Of a stretch of 64,000 nucleotides of DNA, positions 43,874-52,756 are shown piece by piece. A program made the position numbers and the translations under genes. Within the stretch, counting starts at the first letter, position 1, and the number at the start of each line of letters is the position of its first letter. The notes beneath the pieces were generated by a model. It made no database searches. It was not told where the DNA came from and worked only from the letters and a program-made list of their open reading frames with translations. This DNA is from JALZMG01 sp963739975 (GTDB lineage Bacteria; Actinomycetota; Acidimicrobiia; Acidimicrobiales; Ilumatobacteraceae): positions 372,001 through 436,000 of the forward strand of contig CAVUCK010000012.1 in assembly GCA_963739975.1 (NCBI GenBank), given 5' to 3'.

Positions 43874-45331
43874 ATGGGTGTCGAGGCGCGACCAGTCCCC
43901 GTCGCCGCCGCCGAACCGCCCGTCGAGCTGTTCGGCCGGCAGATCGAGTACAAGTTCGTGGTCGCCGCCGTCTTCGTGTCGGCGCTGTTCCTCGACATCC
44001 TCGACGTGACCATCGTCAACGTCGCGCTGCGCACGATCGGCGAGGAGTTCGCCACCGACGCCATCGACTGGGTCGTCCTCGGGTACACGCTGTCGCTGGC
44101 CGTGTGGATCCCGGCCAGTGGCTGGTTCGGCGACCGCTTCGGCACCAAGCGGGTGCTGCTCACGGCCCTCGCCCTGTTCGTGCTCGGGTCGATGCTGTGC
44201 GGCTTCGCCCAGTCGATCGGCCAGCTGATCGCCTTCCGCATCGTCCAGGGGATCGGCGGCGGGATGCTGACCCCGGTCGGCGTGGCGATGATGTTCCGCG
44301 CCTTCCCGCCGATCGAACGGGCCCGGGCGGCGACGTACGTGATGATCCCGACGCTGGTCGCCCCGGCGCTCGGTCCGGTGCTCGGCGGGCTGCTCACGGA
44401 CACCGTCGGCTGGCGGTGGATCTTCTTCGTCAACGTCCCGTTCGGCATCGTCGCGCTGGCCTTCGGTCTGCGCGTCCTGCGCGAGCACACCGAGCCGACG
44501 GCCGGTGGCTTCGACGTCCCCGGGTTCGTCCTGTCCGGGTTCGGGTTGGCGGGGATCGTCTACGCGCTGAGCGAGGGACCACGGGTCGGGTGGGACGATC
44601 CGTGGGTCGTCGGTCTCGGCGTCGCCGGAGCCGCCTCGTTCGCCGGGCTGGTGTGGGTCGAGACCCACCGCGACGCGCCGATGCTGGCGCTGCGGTTGCT
44701 GCGCGACCGCCTGTTCCGCACCACCAACCTCGTCATGGCCTTCGGCATGGCCAGCTTCCTCGGGCTGACGTTCGCCATGCCGCTGTACCTGCAGTCGCTG
44801 CGCGGGCTCTCCCCGTTCGAGGCCGGGCTGACGACGTTCCCGCAGGCGGTGGGCATCTTGGTGTCATCGCAGATCTCGGGTCGGATGTACCCGCACGTCG
44901 GCCCGCGCCGGCTGATCGTCGGGGGGATGTTCGCCGCCGCCGTCGCCATCTGCGGGTTCCTGTTCATCGACCTCGACACGGACCTCTGGGTCATCCGGGC
45001 GTTGATCTTCGCCCGCGGTCTCGGCATGGGGTTCACGTTCGTCGCCATCCAGGCGGCCAGCTACGCCCGCATCGCGCCGGCCGACAACGGGCGGGCCTCG
45101 GCCATCTTCGCGACCCAGCGGCAGATGGCCATCGCCGTCGGCGTCGCCGTGGTGGCGACGATCCTGTCGAGTTTCACGACGTTGAGCGGTGTGCCGGTCG
45201 ATGTGCAGCGGGCGCTCGACGGATACCACTGGACCTTCGCCGTGTCGGCCGCGCTGGCCCTCGTCGCCGGGCTGTTCGCCCTGGCCATCCGCGATTCGGA
45301 CGCCGCCGACTCCATGCACGCCCGGGCGTGA
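43874..45331 (+). CDS. MFS transporter, DHA2 (14-helix, EmrB/QacA-like) drug exporter
   Basis: 485 residues from ATG 43874. Motif VSALFLDILDVTIVNVALRTIGEEF in helix 1, WVVLGYTLSLAVWIPASGWFGDRFGTKRVLL covering motif A, and QGIGGGMLTPVGVAMMF in helix 4 are those of DHA2 proton antiporters. About 14 membrane segments are expected. Substrate unknown. The perfect palindrome at its start suggests ligand-responsive control. Confidence 0.9.
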   Translation: MGVEARPVPVAAAEPPVELFGRQIEYKFVVAAVFVSALFLDILDVTIVNVALRTIGEEFATDAIDWVVLGYTLSLAVWIPASGWFGDRFGTKRVLLTALALFVLGSMLCGFAQSIGQLIAFRIVQGIGGGMLTPVGVAMMFRAFPPIERARAATYVMIPTLVAPALGPVLGGLLTDTVGWRWIFFVNVPFGIVALAFGLRVLREHTEPTAGGFDVPGFVLSGFGLAGIVYALSEGPRVGWDDPWVVGLGVAGAASFAGLVWVETHRDAPMLALRLLRDRLFRTTNLVMAFGMASFLGLTFAMPLYLQSLRGLSPFEAGLTTFPQAVGILVSSQISGRMYPHVGPRRLIVGGMFAAAVAICGFLFIDLDTDLWVIRALIFARGLGMGFTFVAIQAASYARIAPADNGRASAIFATQRQMAIAVGVAVVATILSSFTTLSGVPVDVQRALDGYHWTFAVSAALALVAGLFALAIRDSDAADSMHARA

Positions 45332-45340
45332 ACGAGGCCA

Positions 45341-45830
45341 TCAATCCGGTTGGTCGAAGCCCGTCGCGACGAACGACACCAGCTTGCGTCGGCCGGCGCG
45401 GGCGAAACGCAGGTGGGTGCCGCCGGCGTCGAGCTCGCAGGCGGCGAGGAACACGGCCTGGCGGCGCAGCATCGCCGCCAGGACCCCGGCGTCGCCGGCC
45501 GTCTCGCCGTGTCCCGTGACGGCGGTGCCGTCGGCGAAGCGGATGCGCACGGTCTGCAATCCCGCGACGGGCTCCACGACCGCGCACCGGGACGCGCTTG
45601 GCGATCAGCGGCCGCAGCCGTCGCGCCAGGAGCTCATCGCGCCGGCGGACGTCGTCCGCATCGAGGGCGTCGAGGCGCGACGCGACGTCACGGATGTCCG
45701 CCGGGTCGATTGTCGCGCCGGTCGGTCGTGGGAGCGCCCGCTGCTTCCCGTCTGAACGAACCCGGACGAACAGCGCCATGGCCACCCCGCACGCCACAGC
45801 AAGAGCCAGGACGGCGACGGCGAGCCACAC
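45341..45830 (-). CDS. small membrane-anchored protein, probably one frameshifted gene
   Basis: A frame from GTG 45830 encodes one membrane helix (WLAVAVLALAVACGVAMALF) and a charged helical segment up to LIAKRVPV at about 45590. It then loses coding character. A second frame from about 45577 (EPVAGLQTVRIRFADGTAVTG) runs to 45341 and looks like a small folded domain. A single-base shift near 45585 would join them into about 160 residues. Two separate small genes are the alternative. No family recognised; cotranscription with the 692-residue protein upstream is likely. Confidence 0.5.
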
Positions 45831-45857
45831 GACGCAGCTGCTCCCGCCGTCCGGCGG

Positions 45858-47936
45858 TCACTCCGCGCCGTGAGCGTGGTCGCACCATCGCTCTTCGCCG
45901 GTCGGGACGCTCCCCGCCCCGACGCCTTCTAGCGCGGCGAACGGACCGCACTCGTTGGGTTCGATCCACACGTGGATCATCGGCGACTGGGCCCGCACCA
46001 CCCTCGGAGCCGCACATGCGCCGTTGGGCTCGCGGAGCCCTGCGACCTGCGGCGCGACGGGGTCGTCGGTGAAGCACAGGTTGTCGTGGACGTGCCATTG
46101 CATGAGGGCGCCGCCGTAGTCCTGCACGTCCTCCAGCTTCACGTCGTCGGGCAGCATGTACATCGCCGACACGAGGCGCTTGCTGCCGTCCGGTTGCGGC
46201 TCGTACACCAGGCTCTCCGGGACGTCCGGGTCGAGGTAGGTGGTGTCGTTGATCCAGTTCCAGTTGATGTAGTGCTCGTGGCCGGTGATGGCGTCGCCGA
46301 TCGAGCGGAAGCCGAACGCTTCGGCGACAGCCGGGTCCTTCCACTGCCCGAGCTGCGTCACGGTGTTCGACACGACGTTCTCGGCGAAGGCCTGCTGCTG
46401 CGGCGTGACGCCGGGGACGCCCGACAGGTCGATCGGCATGGCCGGGTCGTACGGGGTGGTCTCGGCGGCCGCCGCCTCGTGATCGCCGTGGTCGGTCGCC
46501 GCCGCGGCGTCGGTGCCTCCACCCCCATGGTCGTGCGCGCACAGGTCGGTGCGGGCGCCGTCACCACTTGCCTGGCCGGCGCCGTGACCCTCCAGCGCGG
46601 CGAACGGACCGCACTCGTGCGGAGCGATCCACACGTGGACCATCGGGTTGTCGCCGCCGGCGTGGATGGTCAGCGGCGGGCACTTGCCGGCGATGTCGGT
46701 GACGCCGACGACCTTTGGCACGCCGTTCTCGTCGAGCCCCCAGCACAGGTTCTCGTGGACGTGCCACTCCATCAGCTCGCCGCCGTAGTCGACGAGGGCC
46801 GGGTCGTCGACGGCGGTCTTCGTGGCGATGAACATCGCTGACACGAGCGTGCGCTTGTCGCCGTCGACGGCGTAGACGAGCGACTCGGGCCTGGACGGGT
46901 CGAGGAAGGCGTCGTCCTGGATGTAGCCGATGTTGATGTAGTGCTCGTGGCCGGTCCTGGCGTCGCCGATCGAGCGGTAGCCGAGCGGGGCCAGCGTTGC
47001 GACGTCGGCGAACTGTGGCAGCTCGGTCAGCGTGCGCTGGACGAGCGCCTCGGCGCGTGCCTGCTGATCGGCGGTGACGCCCTCGACGCCGGAGAAGTCG
47101 ATGGCCTCAGCCGGGTCCCACGCCCGGGGCCACGCCGCGGCCGCCGACTGCACGGCGGCCTGCTCGGTGCCCGCATCTGCGGCATCGGCATCGTCGGCAC
47201 CATCGGCGGTCGCCTCGTCGCCGTTGCCGTGGTCGTGGGCGGTGGTCTCGGTGGTCTCGGTGGCCGCGGCGTCGGTCGCCTCGTCGCCGTGGTCGTGGGC
47301 GGTGGTCTCGGTGGCCGCGGCGTCGGTCGCCTCGTCGCCGTGGTCGTGGGCGGTGGTCTCGGTCCCGTCCGCGGCGGCCGTCACCGGTTCGGCCTCGGTG
47401 CCGTGGTCGTGGCCAGCGGCGGTCTCGTCGTGACCGCTGTGCACGTGCGTCGCGGCGCTGAACATGGCCGCGACAGCGATGGCGGCGATGGCCACCGACG
47501 GCAAGGCCACCGCCAGCCCGCGCCCTGCGGGCGCCGTGGTGGTGGTGCTGGTGGCGGTAGTGCGCCGGACGGCCAGGAGCGCGCCGACCACGGCGATCGT
47601 GCCCAGCGCGGCGCACACGGTGTCGGCGAACTGCGGGGCTTCGGACTGCTCGAGCCCGCCGATCCACGAGATGCCGGTGATCCTCGTCGTGACCCACGCG
47701 CCAACGGCCCCGGCGTTGACCAGCGCGGTGCCGGCGGCGACGAGGCGCCACTCCCGGCGCAGCAGCAGCGCCAGCCCGGCGGCCAGCTGGAGCGCAGCGA
47801 CGGCGACGAACAGCCGCGACAGCGTGACGTGCTCGGCGTGGATGCCGGCAGCGGCGGCGTGCACCGCACCGGCACCGATCGACGCCAGCCCGCCCACGCG
47901 TGCCGCGCCGACTCGTCCGCTCATCCGCTCATCCAT
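45858..47936 (-). CDS. histidine-rich membrane protein with duplicated extracytoplasmic domain, function unknown
   Basis: 692 residues from ATG 47936 (AAGGAG 9 nt upstream). About five membrane helices occupy residues 15-160. A linker (about 164-265) carries HDHG clusters in near-perfect 17-residue repeats (three copies, 51-bp DNA unit). Two homologous domains follow, about 279-450 and 502-671. Both contain RSIGDAxTGHEHYIN, PESLVY, WHVHxNLC, a later Cys, and HVWIxPxECGPFAALEG. Another His-rich stretch separates them and the protein ends CDHAHGAE. The invariant His and Cys residues suggest metal binding outside the membrane. I do not recognise a named family. Confidence 0.75.
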   Translation of the reverse strand: MDERMSGRVGAARVGGLASIGAGAVHAAAAGIHAEHVTLSRLFVAVAALQLAAGLALLLRREWRLVAAGTALVNAGAVGAWVTTRITGISWIGGLEQSEAPQFADTVCAALGTIAVVGALLAVRRTTATSTTTTAPAGRGLAVALPSVAIAAIAVAAMFSAATHVHSGHDETAAGHDHGTEAEPVTAAADGTETTAHDHGDEATDAAATETTAHDHGDEATDAAATETTETTAHDHGNGDEATADGADDADAADAGTEQAAVQSAAAAWPRAWDPAEAIDFSGVEGVTADQQARAEALVQRTLTELPQFADVATLAPLGYRSIGDARTGHEHYINIGYIQDDAFLDPSRPESLVYAVDGDKRTLVSAMFIATKTAVDDPALVDYGGELMEWHVHENLCWGLDENGVPKVVGVTDIAGKCPPLTIHAGGDNPMVHVWIAPHECGPFAALEGHGAGQASGDGARTDLCAHDHGGGGTDAAAATDHGDHEAAAAETTPYDPAMPIDLSGVPGVTPQQQAFAENVVSNTVTQLGQWKDPAVAEAFGFRSIGDAITGHEHYINWNWINDTTYLDPDVPESLVYEPQPDGSKRLVSAMYMLPDDVKLEDVQDYGGALMQWHVHDNLCFTDDPVAPQVAGLREPNGACAAPRVVRAQSPMIHVWIEPNECGPFAALEGVGAGSVPTGEERWCDHAHGAE
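47218..47366. repeat. 51-bp repeats encoding the HDHG linker
   Basis: GTGGTCGTGGGCGG recurs at 47229, 47289 and 47340. The last two are exactly 51 bp apart; the first is offset by an extra 9 bp. All preserve the reading frame of the 692-residue protein. Confidence 0.8.
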
Positions 47937-48046
47937 CGGTGCGACTCCTTGCACTCGCGACACCACCAGGAGCGTCTACCCCCGAGATGTGACGTCCGCA
48001 TGAGCGCCTCGCGGCGCCCACGTGACCAGAAGCTTACGCCCGGTAA

Positions 48047-48874
48047 TCAGAACCTCGGGGGTCGAGCGGCACGGAACGCGTCGATGCCCTCGCGGTACTC
48101 GGCCGTCGTCATCGCCTCGCCGAGCAGCCGGCGGGCGTCGACGAGCGAGGCGCCGACGTCGTGACGGCGAAGATCGGCGTAGAGCTGGCGCTTCGTCGTG
48201 CGCAGGGCGCTGGGGCCGACCGACGTGGCGAGGTGTCGCCCGTACGCTTGCGCCGACGCCAGCGCCTCGTCACCCGTCGCCAGCACGTCGTTCCAGCACC
48301 CCCACGCGGCCGTTTCGGCGCCGGTCACCGCCCGTCCGGACAGCAGCAGGTCGGCCGCCCGCGTCGCCCCGACCACCCGGGGCAGGATCCAGCTCAGGCC
48401 GTACTCGGCCGGGAGCCCGAGCCGTGGCGCAGCGGTGGTCACCTTGGCCGTCGCGCTGGCGAAGCGCAGGTCGCAGAACAGGGCCACGGCGAGGCCGACC
48501 CCGGCGCAGGCGCCGTTGACGGCGGCGATCGTGACGAACGGCAGGCCGAACTGGAACGCGAAGTCGTGGTCGAGCTCGGGCGGGACGCCGTGGCCGAACG
48601 ACGGCGGTCCGTCGGCCGGCGTCCCGAGGCCGTCGTCGTAGGCGCCCCGAGCGGCGTGGCCGGCCAGCGCCTCGGCGTCACCGCCGACGCAGAACGCCGG
48701 CGGGGTCCCCGTCACGACGACCGCGCGCACGGTGTCGTCGTCGGCCAGCCGGCCGAGGATCCAGCGGTACTCGGCGTGCATGCGACCCGTCCAGGCGTTG
48801 TGGCGGTGCGGCCGGTGCAGCCACACAGTGGCCACGCCCGTGTCGACCACGTACCGGGTCGCCTTCAGCTCCAC
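48047..48874 (-). CDS. enoyl-CoA hydratase/isomerase family protein
   Basis: 275 residues from GTG 48874, 1 nt after the preceding stop. Crotonase-fold motifs: VVVTGTPPAFCVGGDAEAL (oxyanion loop), IAAVNGACAGVGLAVALFCDLRFAS, and LGLPAEYGLSWILPRVVG, where the hydratase Glu position is kept as AEYG. The substrate is a CoA thioester. It forms an apparent operon with the CysQ-like and phosphorylase genes, which does not suggest a shared pathway. Confidence 0.88.
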   Translation of the reverse strand: MELKATRYVVDTGVATVWLHRPHRHNAWTGRMHAEYRWILGRLADDDTVRAVVVTGTPPAFCVGGDAEALAGHAARGAYDDGLGTPADGPPSFGHGVPPELDHDFAFQFGLPFVTIAAVNGACAGVGLAVALFCDLRFASATAKVTTAAPRLGLPAEYGLSWILPRVVGATRAADLLLSGRAVTGAETAAWGCWNDVLATGDEALASAQAYGRHLATSVGPSALRTTKRQLYADLRRHDVGASLVDARRLLGEAMTTAEYREGIDAFRAARPPRF

Positions 48875-48875
48875 G

Positions 48876-49649
48876 TCACGACCCCCAGAGCGCGTCGAGC
48901 ACGGGTGCGGCCCACTCCGGCCGGCACACGATGAGGTCGGGCAGCCACGGGTCGCGATGGTTGTAGACGAGCGGCGAACCGTCGATGCGGCTGGCGTGCA
49001 GCCCGGCGGCCAGCGCGACCGCAGCCGGGGCTGCCGAATCCCACTGGTACATGCCGCCGTCGTGGACGTAGATGTCGGTCTCACCGCTGACGACGGACAT
49101 CGCCTTGGCGCCGGCCGAGCCGATGCGCACCGGCTCGGCGTCGAGGGCGTGGGCGACGACGGCGGCGGCGTACGGCGCCCGGTTGCGCGAGGTGACCAAC
49201 CGGGGGCGGGTGCGGTCAGCCGGTGGCACGACCGGTGCCGGCTCCGTGGCGAACACGGCACCGAGGGCGGGCAGGCTGACGGCCGCGGCGACGAACGCCG
49301 AGCCGGCCCACAACGCCACGTGCACCGCCCAATCGGGTCGCCCAAGCTCGCCGAACTCGCGCGTCCCGTCGAGGGGATCGATGATCCAGACCCGGCCGCC
49401 GCCGAAACGGCGGGGGTCCTCCAGTCCCTCCTCGGACAGGACGGCGTCGTCCGGTCGCAGCCGCCCGAGCTCGTCGGCGAGGAAGCGCTGGCTCGCCGTG
49501 TCGCCGCCGTCCATCACCTGCCACGATGGTGCGCCGGCCTCGACGAGTCGGCGCCGCACGTCGAGCAGCCCGATGCCCGCCTGGGTGGCCAGGCGCAGCG
49601 CCAGCTCGGCATCGGACTCTGCGGGCTCGTCGCCGGCCGATCCCGTCAC
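48876..49649 (-). CDS. cysQ: inositol monophosphatase-family phosphatase, CysQ-like
   Basis: 257 residues from a GTG overlapping the phosphorylase stop (GTGA). Metal-binding motifs of the family: LSEEGLEDP, VWIIDPLDGTREF and YQWDSAAPAAVALAAG. The extended TREF and the length fit 3'(2'),5'-bisphosphate nucleotidases (CysQ), which clear PAP from sulfate assimilation; inositol-1-phosphatase is the alternative. Mg-dependent, lithium-sensitive class. Confidence 0.85.
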   Translation of the reverse strand: MTGSAGDEPAESDAELALRLATQAGIGLLDVRRRLVEAGAPSWQVMDGGDTASQRFLADELGRLRPDDAVLSEEGLEDPRRFGGGRVWIIDPLDGTREFGELGRPDWAVHVALWAGSAFVAAAVSLPALGAVFATEPAPVVPPADRTRPRLVTSRNRAPYAAAVVAHALDAEPVRIGSAGAKAMSVVSGETDIYVHDGGMYQWDSAAPAAVALAAGLHASRIDGSPLVYNHRDPWLPDLIVCRPEWAAPVLDALWGS

Positions 49650-50401
49650 GCCGGACCCGGTGCGACGAGGGCGTCGAGGGCGATGCCGATCATGTCCTCG
49701 ACGGCTGTCGTGACGACCGCTCGGCGGGGGTCGTAGCCGGACATGTCGTCGTCCCCGGCGGCCAGCGGGTTGCCGTCGACGGTCAGGATGGCACCGGAGG
49801 CGACGCCGTGCAGGGCGGCGGTCACGAACAGGGCGGCGCACTCCATCTCCACGGCGACGACGCCGGCCCGCTGCCACATCGGCAGGGCGCTGCCCAACAC
49901 CTCGTGCGGGTAGAACACGTCGCTGCTGAGCACCATCCCCTCGACGACGTCCCGGCCGGCGGCGGTCGCCGCCGCGCGGAGCGCGACGACGACGTCGACA
50001 TCGGCGACGGCGGGGTACCCCGTTGGCACCAGGTGGCTGGTCAGGCCCTCGTCGCGCGCCGCGGCACGGGCGATGACCAGCGCGCCGTCGAGCACGTGGG
50101 GCTGCATGCCGCCGGTGGTGCCGGCGCGGACGATCCGTTCGGCGCCGGCCCGGCAGAGCTCCTCGAAGCACACCGCCGCGCCCGCGCTGCCGACGCCGTG
50201 GGAGATCACCCCGACGTCGACGTCGCGATGGCGGCCGGCGAACAGCGCGTACTCCCGGTTGCGGGTGACCTCGTGGCCGCCGGCGAGGCGCCCCGCCACC
50301 AGCTCGGCGCGTGCCGGGTCGCCGACGACGAGCATCAAGCGCGGCACCTCGCCGGCGCGCACCCGCAGGAGCGGCATCACACGATCCGCACCGACCCGCA
50401 T
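49646..50401 (-). CDS. nucleoside phosphorylase (uridine phosphorylase-like)
   Basis: 251 residues from ATG 50401. PNP/UDP family motifs: LMLVVGDPARAELVA, VGVISHGVGSAGAAVCFEEL, RAGTTGGMQPHV, and VVAVEMECAALFVTAAL for the ribose-binding Glu-Met-Glu. It splits a nucleoside with phosphate to base and ribose-1-phosphate. Uridine, purine or methylthioadenosine preference is not clear. Just upstream lies an inverted copy of the dispersed repeat. Confidence 0.85.
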   Translation of the reverse strand: MRVGADRVMPLLRVRAGEVPRLMLVVGDPARAELVAGRLAGGHEVTRNREYALFAGRHRDVDVGVISHGVGSAGAAVCFEELCRAGAERIVRAGTTGGMQPHVLDGALVIARAAARDEGLTSHLVPTGYPAVADVDVVVALRAAATAAGRDVVEGMVLSSDVFYPHEVLGSALPMWQRAGVVAVEMECAALFVTAALHGVASGAILTVDGNPLAAGDDDMSGYDPRRAVVTTAVEDMIGIALDALVAPGPA

Positions 50402-50411
50402 CAGCAAATAG

Positions 50412-50505
50412 CTCCCGAGCGTTCGTGACGCAGCGAGCGTGGCAGCCCAGGCCGGCCTTGCCCGGCCCGGCCGAGGAGCGGAGTCTTCGGAGCGAGCGAG
50501 GCCAT
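50412..50505 (-). repeat. inverted copy of the dispersed GCTCGCTCCGAAGACTCCGC element
   Basis: On the minus strand this matches the 104-bp unit at 34727, from GATGGCCTCGCTCGCTCCGA through GGCCGGCCTGGGCTG to ACGAACGCTCGGGAG, with a few changes. It lies between the EttA terminator and the phosphorylase start. Confidence 0.75.
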
Positions 50506-50531
50506 CGACTCAGTCACGCCCCGCCGACCCC

Positions 50532-50594
50532 ATCCGAGGGTTTGCGGCCCAGGGTCCGGTCTGCAAACCCTCCGGTGCGCTGAAACCCTCGGAT
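50532..50594. terminator. three-part inverted repeat after ettA
   Basis: ATCCGAGGGTTT (50532-50543) pairs perfectly with 50583-50594; AAACCCTCCGG at 50565-50575 is the extra arm. It lies 9 nt beyond the ettA stop. Its reverse complement closely resembles the element at 33676-33740, including the shared spacer CAGCGCA. Confidence 0.65.
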
Positions 50595-50603
50595 CTGCAC
50601 GAC

Positions 50604-52280
<1,677 letters not shown>

Positions 52281-52325
52281 GCGGCGCGCCACGCTACCGA
52301 CGGCCCGTCGCCGCCCTGTCGATCG

Positions 52326-52738
52326 TCAGGACACGTGGTCCCACGCCCACATCTGGGCCTCTTCGAAGTGCGGCGTGATGTTGCAGAGCACGAGGTACTT
52401 GCCGGGCTCCTCGAACGTGTACTCGAAGTCGACCGTCGGTAGCCGAGGGCGAGCCGACCATCGGGGTCGTTGAGGAACGGGAACGTCGCCGGGTTCGGCT
52501 CGATGTCCCTGGGCCGGATGCCGGGCTCGTACAGGGCGACCTGGTGGAACCCTTCGACGTCGAACTCGACCGTGTCGCCCGCCTCGATCCGCACTGCTTG
52601 TGGTGACACCCGGTCGACGGCGTGGAACGAGTGGTCGTCCTCGCACGGGAAGTTGCAGCCCGACCCGACCTCCGGCCGAAGCGCATGACGGCGGGGTGCC
52701 CGGCGCCAACGTTTGCACGAGGCGAGTGAGAGACGCAA
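52326..52738 (-). CDS. cupredoxin-like copper protein, frameshifted as sequenced
   Basis: From about TTG 52738 one frame gives CNFPCEDDHSFH, VRIEAGDTVEFDVEGFHQVALYEPG and PFLNDPDGRLALG. Near 52440 coding moves to the next frame (PTVDFEYTFEEPGKYLVLCNITPHFEEAQMWAWDHVS), stopping at 52326. The type 1 copper pattern is intact across the join: a His in GFHQV, then Cys-x4-His-x5-Met in CNITPHFEEAQM. The N-terminus lacks a clear signal peptide, so a second error or another start is possible. It follows the membrane aminopropyltransferase-like gene by 18 nt. Confidence 0.65.
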
Positions 52739-52756
52739 GGGGCCATCGGCCCTGGA

